A stretch of 64,000 nt of DNA from Pseudonocardia lacus (GTDB taxonomy: Bacteria; Actinomycetota; Actinomycetes; Mycobacteriales; Pseudonocardiaceae): positions 1 through 64,000 of the forward strand of contig NZ_JAHDTH010000015.1 of assembly GCF_018531445.1 (NCBI RefSeq), read 5' to 3'. Both the position numbers and the translations under genes were made by a program. Numbering within the stretch: the stretch's first letter is position 1; every line of letters starts with the position of its first letter. Below, one piece after another: positions 16,071 to 25,605 of this stretch. The notes below the pieces were generated by a model. That model did no database searches. It saw nothing but the letters and a program-made list of their open reading frames with translations, and had not been told where the DNA came from.

Positions 16071-17146
16071 GGGTCGGGATCGTCGGCGCGGGGCAGATCG
16101 CGCGGTCCTACGCGCAGGACCTGCGGCGCTCGGGGGTCGCCGAGCTCGTCGGCGTCTGCGACGTCGTCGCCGAGCGCGCCGAGGCCCTGGCCGGGGCCTT
16201 CTCGGCCCGGGCCCACACCACCCCGGACGACCTCCTGGCCGACGGCGTCGACCTGGTCGTCAACACCACCGTGTTCGCCGCCCACGCCGAGGTCACCCGG
16301 CGGTGCCTGCGTGCAGGCGCCCACGTGTACAGCGAGAAGCCGCTGGCCACGACCCCGGCGGAGGCCCGCGAGCTGCTCGACCTGGCGCGCGCGACCGGTC
16401 GTCGGCTGGGGTGCGCGCCGTGCACGCTGCTGGGCGAGGCCCAGCAGACGGCGTGGCGGCTGGTCCGCGAGGGGGCGATCGGGCGGGTCCGCACCGTGTT
16501 CGCCGAGGCGCACGGCGGGCCGCTGGAGGCGTGGCACCCGGCGCCCGAGCCGTTCTACCGGATCGGGCCGGTGGCCGACCTGGCCGTCTACCCGCTCACG
16601 CTGGTCACCGCGATGCTCGGGCCCGTGCGCACCGTGCACGCGACGGGGCGCGTGCTGCGCGACGAGCGCACGACCCTCGACGGCACCCGGTTCGCCGTGA
16701 CGACCCCGGACTTCGTCGTCGCCGTGCTCACCCTCGCCGACGGAACGACGGTCCGGCTGAGCGCCGGGTTCCACCTGCCGCGCGGCGGCCGGGGCTCGGC
16801 GACGGTCGATCTGCACGGGGACGAAGGCACGGTGCACCTGGGCGACTGGCAGCACTTCGGGGCCCCCGTCGAGCGCGCCGGCCGCGACGGCCGGTTCGCG
16901 CCGGTCCCGCTGGTCCGCGACGCCCGCGTCGACGTCGAGAACGGCCGCGGTGTGGTCGACATGATCGAGGCCGTCGCGACCGGCCGGCCGCACCGGTGCG
17001 GCGCCGAGCAGGCCGCCCACGTCGTCGACGTGCTCGCGGCGGTCGACTCCGCGGTCCGCACCGGTGAGCGGGTCGCGGTCCCCTCCGACTTCGCCCCGCC
17101 GGCGCCCCTGCCGTGGGCCGAGGCCGCCGCGGTGGGTGCCCCGTGA
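16067..17146 (+). CDS. Gfo/Idh/MocA-family oxidoreductase (first)
   Basis: A 359-residue NAD(P)-dependent oxidoreductase. It starts with the Rossmann motif VGIVGAGQIARSYAQDL. VYSEKPLA carries the family EKP Lys, and the C-terminal domain has the usual beta-sheet with HGDEGTVHLGDW. The family acts on sugars, inositols and related polyols. The ATG overlaps the stop of a short leader ORF, and the gene's own stop overlaps the GTG of the next gene (GTGA). Being co-transcribed with a second family member and an epoxide hydrolase, it probably belongs to one catabolic route of unknown substrate. Confidence 0.9.
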   Translation: MRVGIVGAGQIARSYAQDLRRSGVAELVGVCDVVAERAEALAGAFSARAHTTPDDLLADGVDLVVNTTVFAAHAEVTRRCLRAGAHVYSEKPLATTPAEARELLDLARATGRRLGCAPCTLLGEAQQTAWRLVREGAIGRVRTVFAEAHGGPLEAWHPAPEPFYRIGPVADLAVYPLTLVTAMLGPVRTVHATGRVLRDERTTLDGTRFAVTTPDFVVAVLTLADGTTVRLSAGFHLPRGGRGSATVDLHGDEGTVHLGDWQHFGAPVERAGRDGRFAPVPLVRDARVDVENGRGVVDMIEAVATGRPHRCGAEQAAHVVDVLAAVDSAVRTGERVAVPSDFAPPAPLPWAEAAAVGAP

Positions 17147-18201
17147 TCCGGCTCGCGTTCGTCGGGTGCGCGCACATCCACACGCGGGACTTCGTCGAGC
17201 GCCTGCGCCGGCGCGCCGACGTCGAGTCCTTCCGCTGGCGGGTGCAGGTCGCCGCCGTCTGGGACCACGACCGCGCGCGGGCGGAGCGGGTGGCCGCCGC
17301 GCTCGGCCCGGCGACCGCCGTCCGCACCGAGCTGCGCGAGGTGCTCGACGACCCCGCGATCGGCTCCGTGGTCATCGCCTCGGAGAACGTCCGCCACACC
17401 GAACTCGTCGCGGCGTGCGTGCGCGCGGGCAAGGACGTCTTCGTCGACAAGCCGCTGGCGGTCACGGCCGCCGACGCGCACCTGCTCGCCGACCTGATCG
17501 ACGGCAGCGGCGTCACCTTCCAGACCGGCTACCTGCGCCGCGCCGAGCCGGCCGTGCGGTTCCTGCGCGACGAGGTGCGCCGGGGCAACCTCGGCACCGT
17601 CACCGGCGCCCGGGTGCGCATCGCCCACGGGGGCGCCCTCGACGGCTGGTTCGACGACGAGTGGCGGTGGATGGCCGATCCCGCCGAGGCCGGCTTCGGC
17701 GGGTTCGGCGACGTCGCCACGCACGCCGTCGACCTGCTCTGCTGGGTCCTCGGCGACCGCTCCCCCGTCGCCAGGGTGACGGCGGCGGTCGGGTCGCTCA
17801 CCGACCGCCGACCGGGGTGCGACGAGTTCGGGGAGGGCCTGCTGGTGTTCGACGACGGGGTGATCGCCGCCGTGGCCGGGTCCTGGGTCGATCCGGGCGC
17901 GCCGGTCTCGGTCGAGGTCGCCGGCTCCCACGGGCACGCCACGTTCGCCCACGGTGAGCTGCGCTACCGCAGCGACCACGTGGACGGCGCGGACGGCCGC
18001 CGGGTCTGGACCGACCTGCCGCCGCCGCTGCCGCACGCGTTCGACCTCTACCTCGACGCGCTGCTCGGGCACCCCGTCGACGCGCTGGTGTCCGCGGGCG
18101 AGGCGGCCGACCGCGTCGCCGTCATGGAGGCGATGTACGCCGGCGCCGAGCAGGGCCGCTGGGTCGCCCCGGCCAGGCGCGGCGAGCGGGGCCGGTCGTG
18201 A
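17143..18201 (+). CDS. Gfo/Idh/MocA-family oxidoreductase (second)
   Basis: The 352-residue protein begins with IRLAFVGCAHIHTRDFVERL, a divergent dinucleotide motif with His/Ile-His in place of GxGxxG. VFVDKPLAVTAADAHLL carries the DKP form of the conserved Lys. The C-terminal domain has GGFGDVATHAVDLLCWVLGD, whose Asp/His pattern is typical of catalytic residues in this family. The GTG start overlaps the previous stop by four bases, and its stop overlaps the next GTG, so stoichiometric expression is likely. It is not a close copy of the first gene and probably performs a different step. Confidence 0.9.
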   Translation: MIRLAFVGCAHIHTRDFVERLRRRADVESFRWRVQVAAVWDHDRARAERVAAALGPATAVRTELREVLDDPAIGSVVIASENVRHTELVAACVRAGKDVFVDKPLAVTAADAHLLADLIDGSGVTFQTGYLRRAEPAVRFLRDEVRRGNLGTVTGARVRIAHGGALDGWFDDEWRWMADPAEAGFGGFGDVATHAVDLLCWVLGDRSPVARVTAAVGSLTDRRPGCDEFGEGLLVFDDGVIAAVAGSWVDPGAPVSVEVAGSHGHATFAHGELRYRSDHVDGADGRRVWTDLPPPLPHAFDLYLDALLGHPVDALVSAGEAADRVAVMEAMYAGAEQGRWVAPARRGERGRS

Positions 18202-19277
18202 GCCCGGGCCGGGACGTCGAGCCGTTCACCCCCCACGTCCCCGACGGCGAGCTGCTCGCGCTGCGGTCCCGGCTGCGCGAGACCCGCTGGCCGGATCCCG
18301 CACCGGATGCCGCGCAGGGCGTCGACCTGGAGGAGCTGCGGCAGCTGTGCGCGTACTGGGCCGACGGGTACGACTGGCGCGCCTGCGCCGCCCGGCTGGC
18401 CGCGATCGGCCAGTTCCGCACCACGATCGACGGCGTGGGCGTGCACTTCCTGCACGCGCGGTCGGCGCGCCCGGACGCGTTCCCGCTCGTCCTCACCCAC
18501 GGCTGGCCCGGTTCGGTCGTCGAGTTCCTGGACGCGATCGGGCCCCTCACCGACGCCGGCTTCGACTGCGTCGTGCCGTCGCTGCCGGGCTACGGCTGGA
18601 GCGACAAACCGGCCGAGGCCGGCTGGGGCGTGCAGCGCATCGCCGACGCGTGGGCGACCCTGATGGCCAGGCTCGGCTACCGCGCCTACGGCGCCGCGGG
18701 CAGCGACTGGGGCACCAGCGTCAGCGCCTGCCTCGGCCAGCAGGACCCCGACCACGTCGTCGGCATCCACCTGCTGCCCCCGCTGGCCCCGCGGACCGAG
18801 CCCGCCGCGGCCGACGACGACGAATCGGGGTACTCCCACCAGCAGCGCACCCGCCCGCAGACGATCGGGTACTCGCTCACCGACTCACCGGCCGGCCTGG
18901 CCGCCTGGATCGGCGAGAAGCTCGACCGCTGGACCGACCCCCGCAGCCGGCTCGGCCGCGACGCGGTCCTGGACAACCTCATGCACTACTGGCTGCCCCG
19001 CACCGGCGCGTCGGCCGCCCGGCTCTACTGGGAGAGCCTGGCCGACGTCAGCCGCTGGATCGACGGCCCGCTGACCGACGACGACCTCGTGCACGTCCCG
19101 ACCGGGTGCTCGGTCTTCCCCTACGAGCTGCAGCGGCCGACCAGGGCCGACGCCGCCCGCCGCTTCACCGACATCCGCCACTGGAACGAGCCCGAGCGCG
19201 GTGGCCACTTCGCCGCCTGGGAGCAGCCGGGGCTGTTCGCCGCCGAACTCGCCGCGTTCTTCGACCTCCTGCGCTGA
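18198..19277 (+). CDS. Epoxide hydrolase-like alpha/beta hydrolase (EHN type)
   Basis: The 359-residue protein has the N-terminal EHN domain (residues about 8-115, with LRSRLRETRWPDP and YWADGYDWRA) found in microsomal-type epoxide hydrolases. The alpha/beta hydrolase core has oxyanion motif HGWPGSVVEF, PSLPGYGWSDKP, nucleophile Asp in GSDWGTSV and catalytic His in RGGHFAAWE. It should open an epoxide or a similar ether to a diol in the cytoplasm. GTG overlaps the preceding stop (GTGA). The operon context with two polyol-type dehydrogenases suggests that the diol product is oxidised further. Confidence 0.9.
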   Translation: MSPGRDVEPFTPHVPDGELLALRSRLRETRWPDPAPDAAQGVDLEELRQLCAYWADGYDWRACAARLAAIGQFRTTIDGVGVHFLHARSARPDAFPLVLTHGWPGSVVEFLDAIGPLTDAGFDCVVPSLPGYGWSDKPAEAGWGVQRIADAWATLMARLGYRAYGAAGSDWGTSVSACLGQQDPDHVVGIHLLPPLAPRTEPAAADDDESGYSHQQRTRPQTIGYSLTDSPAGLAAWIGEKLDRWTDPRSRLGRDAVLDNLMHYWLPRTGASAARLYWESLADVSRWIDGPLTDDDLVHVPTGCSVFPYELQRPTRADAARRFTDIRHWNEPERGGHFAAWEQPGLFAAELAAFFDLLR

Positions 19278-19319
19278 CCCGCCGCGGGTATCGGACGCTG
19301 GTCGTTCGGCCTCCGGCTC

Positions 19320-19393
19320 GCGTCACGCACACCTGCTGGTCGTCGCGCACACGTGACGACATGTGCGTCGCAGCAACGAGGTGTGCGTGACGC
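19320..19393. repeat. 74-bp imperfect palindrome between convergent genes
   Basis: The outer arms CGTCACGCACACCT (19321-19334) and AGGTGTGCGTGACG (19379-19392) pair perfectly. The inner part pairs again around GCGCACACGT / ACATGTGCG. It fills the gap between the epoxide hydrolase stop and the histidine kinase stop. The design resembles the 65-bp elements, but the sequence is different. Confidence 0.75.
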
Positions 19394-19400
19394 CAACGGG

Positions 19401-20487
19401 TCAGCGCGGGGCGGGCAGGTGCACCGCGACGCGGAGCCCGCCGGCGCGCCCGGGGGTGAGCGTGAGGGTCCCGTCGTGCGCCTGCGCGATGCTCTTGACG
19501 ATCGCCAGGCCCAGGCCGATGCCCGCGTGGTCGGTGCGGACGCGGTCGGTGCCGCGGCGGAACGGCTCGGCGAGCGTCGCCACCAGCTCCGGGGCGAGCA
19601 CCTCCCCGGTGTTCTCGACGACCAGCAGCGCGCCCCCCGCGTCGACGCCCGTCGTGACGCGCACCGTGCCCCGCCCGGGCAGGTTGTGCACGATCGCGTT
19701 GTGCACGAGGTTCGTCGCCATCTGCAGCAGGAGCGCGGCCGAGCCGGTGGTGGGCGTGACGTCGCCGGAGGTCTCCACGGTGACGCCGTGCTTCTCGGCG
19801 AGGGGCAGCAGCGTCTCGGCGGCCTCGTCCGCGACGAGCGACAGGTCGACCGGCTCGCGGGTGAAGGACCGCTGCTCGGTGCGGCTGAGCAGCAGCAGCG
19901 CCTCGGTGAGGTCGATGGCCCGGCTGTTGACGACGCGGAGGCGGTCGACGAGGTCGGCGGGGTCGCCGTCGGGTTCGCTGCGGGCCACGTCGAGGAGCGT
20001 CCGGGTGATGGCCAGCGGGGTGCGCAGCTCGTGCGAGGCGTTCGCGGCGAACCTGCGCTGCTCGGCGACGTGCGCTTCGAGCCGGGCGAGCATGGAGTCG
20101 AAGGCGTCGGCGAGTTCGCGGAACTCGTCGCGGCGGCCCGGCAGCTCGATGCGGTGGGAGAGCGTCCCGGTCGCGGCCGTGCGGGTGGCGTCGGCGATGC
20201 GGGTCAGCGGAGCGAGCATCCGCCCGGCCAGGATCCAGCCCCCGACGAGGCCGAACACCAGCAGGAACACCAGCACCACGGCCGCCGCCGAGCCGAAGAC
20301 GACCGGGCCGAAGTTGTTCGGGTCGAACACCCGCAGGACGTTGGCGAAGCTGGGGGCGTACAGGCTCGGCGGCGCGACGCCCCGCAGCAGGAAGACCCAC
20401 ACGGCGGTCAGCAGCAGCACACCGGCGACCATCAGGAAGCCGGCGTAGCTCAGGGTCAGCTTCAGCCGGACGCTCAGACCGGGTGCC

Positions 20488-20495
<8 letters not shown>
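19401..20495 (-). CDS. Sensor histidine kinase of the VanY/ABC module
   Basis: The 364-residue kinase has TM1 at about residues 17-37, a short extracellular loop (about 38-64), TM2 at 65-90, HAMP to about 145, H-box NASHELRTPLA with His155, NLVHNAIVHN as N-box, VENTGE and GIGLGLAIVKSIAQ. Short-loop kinases of this kind often sense envelope-active compounds. GTG at 20495 has GGAGG six bases upstream and overlaps the regulator stop by eight bases. It probably signals to the adjacent response regulator, and so to the divergent VanY-ATPase-permease genes. Confidence 0.92.
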
Positions 20496-21165
<670 letters not shown>

Positions 21166-21201
21166 AAGTCCCCGATGCTACGAGCCGGGACATGTCGTGG
21201 A

Positions 21202-21221
21202 CGTATCGAGAACCGGATACG
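21202..21221. promoter_or_regulatory. CGTATC-N8-GATACG inverted repeat upstream of vanY-like gene
   Basis: Six-base perfect arms (21202-21207 and 21216-21221) lie midway between a response-regulator start and the VanY-like start. An operator role for the response regulator is inferred from position only. Confidence 0.45.
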
Positions 21222-21254
21222 CGCCGGCAACACCGCCCCGGCTTCGCTGGTGGC

Positions 21255-22052
21255 ATGACCCGGACGATGTGGGCGCCGCTCCCAGCCACCGATGCGTTCC
21301 CGACGCAGCCGATCCCGGTCGTCACCGGCCGGGGACGGTCCGTCCACGACCGGCGGCGGGCGCCAGGGGCCACGGGCCGGCGACATCCGCCGCCGCCCCG
21401 GCCCCAGCACCGCGTCCCGGCCGGGGGTGCGTCCCGTGGCGGACCGGCGGCGATCCTCGTCGTCGCGGCGCTGGTCGTCGCCGCGGTCGCGGTCGCACCG
21501 GCGGCCCGGTCGTGGACGACCCCGGCTCCGGTCGCACCCGGTCCGGCGACCGCGGCCCCGCCGCTCGCTCCCCCGGTGGCCGACCGTCCCGTCGGCGACC
21601 GCCTCGGAGCCGCCGACGGCGTCGTCCCCGACGGCGTGACGGTCTTCGACGACGTCCCGGCCGTCGCCAACCTCGACCCCGCCCTGCTCGACGCCCTCCG
21701 CGCGGCCGCCGAGGACGCCGAGGACGACGGCGTCGCGTTCACCGTCAACAGCGGCTGGCGCTCGCCCGGGTACCAGGAGCACCTGCTCGACGAAGCGATC
21801 TCGACCTACGGCTCGAAGGCGGAGGCCGCCCGCTGGGTCGCCACGCCCGAGACGTCCCTGCACGTCTCCGGCGAGGCGATCGACATCGGTCCGGCCGCCG
21901 CCACGGCCTGGCTGGCCGAGAACGGCGCCGGGCACGGCCTGTGCCGGGTCTACCGCAACGAACCCTGGCACTTCGAGCTCCGCCCCGACGCCCCCGACGC
22001 CGGCTGCCCGACCCTCTACGCCGACCCGACGCACGATCCGAGGACCCAGTAG
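21255..22052 (+). CDS. VanY-like D-Ala-D-Ala carboxypeptidase, membrane-anchored
   Basis: This 265-residue protein has a basic, proline-rich cytoplasmic N-terminus of about 60 residues and one membrane helix (about 63-82, AAILVVAALVVAAVAVAP). The extracellular domain is of the peptidase M15/VanY type: FTVNSGWRSPGYQEHLL, SLHVSGEAIDIG (zinc His and Asp) and EPWHFELRP (catalytic Glu and zinc His). It should trim peptidoglycan stem peptides outside the cell. ATG at 21255 or 21267. It is one base ahead of the ATPase gene (TAGTG overlap), making a vanY-ATPase-permease operon. Confidence 0.9.
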   Translation: MTRTMWAPLPATDAFPTQPIPVVTGRGRSVHDRRRAPGATGRRHPPPPRPQHRVPAGGASRGGPAAILVVAALVVAAVAVAPAARSWTTPAPVAPGPATAAPPLAPPVADRPVGDRLGAADGVVPDGVTVFDDVPAVANLDPALLDALRAAAEDAEDDGVAFTVNSGWRSPGYQEHLLDEAISTYGSKAEAARWVATPETSLHVSGEAIDIGPAAATAWLAENGAGHGLCRVYRNEPWHFELRPDAPDAGCPTLYADPTHDPRTQ

Positions 22053-22756
22053 TGACCAGCACAGCCCGCCGGGCCACCCGGGAGGCGCTCGCCGTCAGCG
22101 CGCGGGACCTGACCAAGACCTACGGCCGTGGCGACGCCCAGGTGCACGCCCTGCGCGGCATCGACCTCGACCTCGTCCGGGGCCGGTTCACCGCGATCAT
22201 GGGGCCGAGCGGGTCGGGCAAGTCCACGCTGATGCACTGCCTGGCCGGGCTCGACCAGGCCAGCGGCGGCACCGTGACCGTGGCCGGCACGGAGCTGGGC
22301 TCCCTCGACGACGACGCGCTCACCGTCTTCCGCCGCGAGCACGTCGGCTTCGTGTTCCAGGCGTTCAACCTGCTGCCGATGCTCACCGCGCTGCAGAACA
22401 TCCTGCTCCCGCTCGAACTGGGCGGCCGCCGGGTCGACGAGGAGACGCGGGAGCGCGCGCACGCCCTCGCCGAGACCCTCGGCGTGGCCGACCGGCTCGA
22501 CCACCGGCCCGCGGAGCTGTCCGGCGGCCAGCAGCAGCGGGTCGCGATCGCCCGGGCCCTGGTCACCGGACCGGACCTGCTGTTCGCCGACGAGCCCACC
22601 GGCAACCTGGACAGCGCCACGTCCGCGGAGGTGCTGGAGCACCTGCGGCGGTCGGCGCGCGAGCTCGGCCGGACCGTCGTCATGGTCACCCACGATCGGG
22701 ACGCGGCGGCCTACGCCGACGACGTCGTCACGATGCGGGACGGGCGGATCGCCTGA
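22052..22756 (+). CDS. MacB/LolD-type ABC ATPase
   Basis: A 234-residue ATPase with Walker [20 protein letters not shown]-loop [17 protein letters not shown], signature [15 protein letters not shown], Walker [14 protein letters not shown] and switch His in MVTHDRDA. These match the MacB/LolD/BceA mechanotransmission group. GTG shares a base with the upstream stop, and the stop shares a base with the permease ATG (TGATG). It pairs with the FtsX-type permease. Confidence 0.95.
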   Translation: MTSTARRATREALAVSARDLTKTYGRGDAQVHALRGIDLDLVRGRFTAIMGPSGSGKSTLMHCLAGLDQASGGTVTVAGTELGSLDDDALTVFRREHVGFVFQAFNLLPMLTALQNILLPLELGGRRVDEETRERAHALAETLGVADRLDHRPAELSGGQQQRVAIARALVTGPDLLFADEPTGNLDSATSAEVLEHLRRSARELGRTVVMVTHDRDAAAYADDVVTMRDGRIA

Positions 22757-25188
22757 TGCGCACGGTCCTGCTCGCGTCGCTGCGCACCCACCTGCGCCGC
22801 TACGTCGCGGCGGCGGTCGCGGTGGTCGTCGGGGTGGCCTTCGTCGTCGTGGTCGGCGTGCTCACCGCCGGGGCGCGGGCCGGGCTCATGGACGGCTTCG
22901 GGGCGCCGTACCGCGGCGCCGACCACGTGGTCGTCGCCGATCCGGGGGTCCGGCCGCCGCGCGGCCCGTCGTGCTGCCCGGACACCCTCGACGTCGCGGC
23001 CGCGATCGCCCTCGTCGACCGCCTCGGCGACGACGCGTCCGGGCTCGGCCGGGTGCTGCTGCCGATGCAGGTGGGCGACGAGCGGGGCAGCACCACCGTG
23101 GGGCCGATCGCCGCGTCGGAGGAGCTGCGCTGGCAGGAGCTCACCGCCGGTCGCTTCCCGGCCGGCGACGGCGAGGCGGTCGTGCACGTGTGGGACGCCA
23201 CTGCCCTCGACATCGCCGTCGGCGACCGGATCCGGGTCGGCGCGGACGCCACCGAACTGGCGGTGGTCGGTCTCGTCAACTCGCCCTCCACCGAGTCCCA
23301 GGCTTCGGTGTACGTCGCCTGGGCGCAGTACCTGCACTGGCGCGAGCACCCCCTGTTCCACATCGGCAAGATCGCGGTGCGCGGGGACGTCGGGCCCGTC
23401 CCGGAGGGCGCGGTGGCGCGCACGGCGGAGGAGCACGTCACCGAGGGCCTGGCCGGGCTCAGCAACGACACCGACGCGTACGCGCTGATGGGCGTGCTGT
23501 TCGCCGCCGTCGCGCTCGTCGTGGCCGGCCTGGTCGTGGCGAACACGTTCGCCATCCTGTTCGCCCAGCGGATGCGCGACTTCGCCCTGCTGCGCTGCGT
23601 CGGCGCCACCCGCCGACAGGTGCTCGGGTCGGTGCGCCGGGAGGCGCTCGCCGTCGGGGCGCTCGCGTCGCTGATCGGGGTGCCGGTCGGCGGCGGCCTC
23701 GGCTACGGGCTCATCGCCCTGGTCAACGCGGTCGCGCCGACGACCCCGATGGGTGTCCCCGGGCTGCCCGTGCCCTGGCTGCTGGCCGGGTTCGCGGTCG
23801 GCACGCTGGTCACCGCGGTCGCGTCCTGGCTGCCGACCCGGGGCGTGGTCCGGGTGAGCCCGCTGGCGGCGCTGCGCCCGGAGTCCGCGGTCGACGCGCG
23901 CACGGCCACCGGCCGCTCGCGGCTCGCGCTCGCCGCGTCCGGGCTGGTCGTCGGGACGGTCCTGCTCGGGGTGGCGATCGCCCGCCGCGACACCATGGTC
24001 ATGGTGGCCGGCGGGGCGGCGTTCTTCGGCGGCGTGCTGCTGCTCGGGCCGGTGGTCGTCCCCCGGATGGTCCGGGTCGCCGGGGCGCTGCTCGGGCCCG
24101 CCGGCAGGCTGGCGACCGAGAACGCCGTGCGCAACCCCCGCCGCACCGCCACCACCACCGCCGCCCTGCTGATCGGCGTCACCCTGACGACCGCCGTGCT
24201 CACCGGGCTGGCGACCTACGGCGCGGCGCTGGACGAGACGACCAACCGCAACCACCCCGTCGACGTGGCGCTCGGCTCGACCGCCGCGCCGCTGCCCGCC
24301 GACCTCCTCGACCAGGTGCGGGGCACCACCGGCGTGGAACGGGCCATCGCCGTGCACGGCGCCGTGGCCCGGGTCGACGGCCTCGCCCACCCGATCCCGG
24401 TCGTCAGCGCACCCGACGCGGCGCACGTGGCCCGCGACGGCGGCGGGTTCGCCCGGGTGGAACCGGGCACGATCCGGCTCGACCTGGGCTCGTTCCGCGA
24501 CCTGGGGATCGAGCCCGGCGACCGGGTCGCGGTGCGCGTCGGCGACCGGCGCGTCGAGCTGCGGGTCATCTCCCTCTCGGGCTGGGGCAACGCCGGCCTC
24601 GTCGCGCCCGAGGACCTCGCCCGGCTCGTCGACACCCCCGAGCCGCGGGCCGTCTGGGTGCGCACCGCCCCTGACGCCGACCCGCTCCGGCTCGTCGACG
24701 ACCTGACCGGCCTGGCCGCCGGGGCCGGCGCCGGCGTGGAGGACCAACTGCAGGCCCGCGCCGTGCAGCAGCGGGAGCTGGACGTCCTCACCTGGTCGGT
24801 GCTCGGGCTGCTCGGCGTCTCGGTGGCGATCGCCCTGGTCGGGATCGGGAACACGCTGGGGCTGTCGGTCCTCGAACGCGCACGCGAGCACGCGATGCTG
24901 CGCGCGCTGGGCCTGACGCGCCGGCAGCTGCGGCGGATGCTGGCCGCGGAGGCGGCGCTGATGGCGGTGGTGGCCACCCTGCTCGGCACCACCATCGGCG
25001 TCGCGTTCGCCTGGGTCACCCACGAGACGCTCATCAAGCAGGCACTGACCCGCGCCACACTGCAGATCCCCTGGCCCTCCCTCGGCGCCGTCGTCCTGGT
25101 CGCCGCGCTGGCCGGGGTGCTGGCCTCCGTCGTCCCGGCGCGGCGGGCCGCGCGGGTGACCCCGGCCGCGGGGCTGACCCACGACTGA
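22756..25188 (+). CDS. FtsX-family ABC permease with two FtsX domains
   Basis: An 810-residue permease. A first helix (about residues 15-37) is followed by a MacB-like extracytoplasmic domain to about 245, then FtsX domain 1 (about 250-375, with ALLRCVGATRRQV), a helical pair, a second extracytoplasmic region (about 490-680) and FtsX domain 2 (about 690-805, with HAMLRALGLTRRQLRRML). Proteins of this length and duplication occur in actinobacterial systems that extract or sense lipids and antimicrobial peptides. It overlaps the ATPase gene by one base. Position downstream of a sensor pair and VanY suggests a cell-wall-stress resistance module. Confidence 0.93.
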   Translation: MRTVLLASLRTHLRRYVAAAVAVVVGVAFVVVVGVLTAGARAGLMDGFGAPYRGADHVVVADPGVRPPRGPSCCPDTLDVAAAIALVDRLGDDASGLGRVLLPMQVGDERGSTTVGPIAASEELRWQELTAGRFPAGDGEAVVHVWDATALDIAVGDRIRVGADATELAVVGLVNSPSTESQASVYVAWAQYLHWREHPLFHIGKIAVRGDVGPVPEGAVARTAEEHVTEGLAGLSNDTDAYALMGVLFAAVALVVAGLVVANTFAILFAQRMRDFALLRCVGATRRQVLGSVRREALAVGALASLIGVPVGGGLGYGLIALVNAVAPTTPMGVPGLPVPWLLAGFAVGTLVTAVASWLPTRGVVRVSPLAALRPESAVDARTATGRSRLALAASGLVVGTVLLGVAIARRDTMVMVAGGAAFFGGVLLLGPVVVPRMVRVAGALLGPAGRLATENAVRNPRRTATTTAALLIGVTLTTAVLTGLATYGAALDETTNRNHPVDVALGSTAAPLPADLLDQVRGTTGVERAIAVHGAVARVDGLAHPIPVVSAPDAAHVARDGGGFARVEPGTIRLDLGSFRDLGIEPGDRVAVRVGDRRVELRVISLSGWGNAGLVAPEDLARLVDTPEPRAVWVRTAPDADPLRLVDDLTGLAAGAGAGVEDQLQARAVQQRELDVLTWSVLGLLGVSVAIALVGIGNTLGLSVLERAREHAMLRALGLTRRQLRRMLAAEAALMAVVATLLGTTIGVAFAWVTHETLIKQALTRATLQIPWPSLGAVVLVAALAGVLASVVPARRAARVTPAAGLTHD

Positions 25189-25263
25189 CACCGGTGGTCG
25201 GCGTCCCACCGCTGGGCCGGGACGCGGAGCAGGACACCCGGATCCGGATCGGGAGGCACGATC

Positions 25264-25452
25264 ATGAGCACGAGCGATCCGGGACGGCCGGAGCGGCCGG
25301 AGCGGCCCGGGCCCACAGCGGATGATCTGTTCGGAGCCGGCGAGCCCATCCGCTCGGCTGACGACCTCGCCCGCGACGGCGTCTTCGACGACGGCGAGGT
25401 CGAGGACTTCCTGGCCGACCTCTACGCGATGCGCCGCTCGGAGGTCGCCTGA
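25264..25452 (+). CDS. Putative antitoxin-like small protein (orphan)
   Basis: This 62-residue acidic protein has a Pro-rich N-terminus and the core RSADDLARDGVFDDGEVEDF followed by LADLYAMRRSEVA. It is recognised mainly by context: it sits two bases upstream of a broken PIN-domain ORF, where an antitoxin or accessory gene would be. ATG at 25264 has GGGAGG seven bases ahead. Because the toxin is frameshifted and truncated, any antitoxin role is now redundant. Confidence 0.6.
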   Translation: MSTSDPGRPERPERPGPTADDLFGAGEPIRSADDLARDGVFDDGEVEDFLADLYAMRRSEVA

Positions 25453-25454
25453 CG

Positions 25455-25605
25455 ATGCGCCGTGTCGTCGTCGACACCGATGTCGCCCCGCTCGGCCTCA
25501 AGCGCCGCCTCCCCCGGTTCTGCTGCGGCAACTGATCGCGGCATCACCTTCGTCACCCTGGGCGAACTGACGCGCTGGGCCGCCAGGCGGCCGCTCAGCC
25601 CGTCG
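25455..25605 (+). pseudogene. Broken PIN-domain (VapC-like) toxin
   Basis: The frame starts MRRVVVDTDVAPLGLKRRLP, matching the first strand and catalytic Asp of PIN toxins, then stops after 26 codons. In a second frame the sequence resumes as RGITFVTLGELTRWAARR, the next conserved PIN segment (the acidic Glu in GEL). The rest of the domain is missing, and the 3' end of a MarR gene begins at 25595 on the other strand. A deletion plus a frameshift has destroyed the toxin. Confidence 0.78.
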
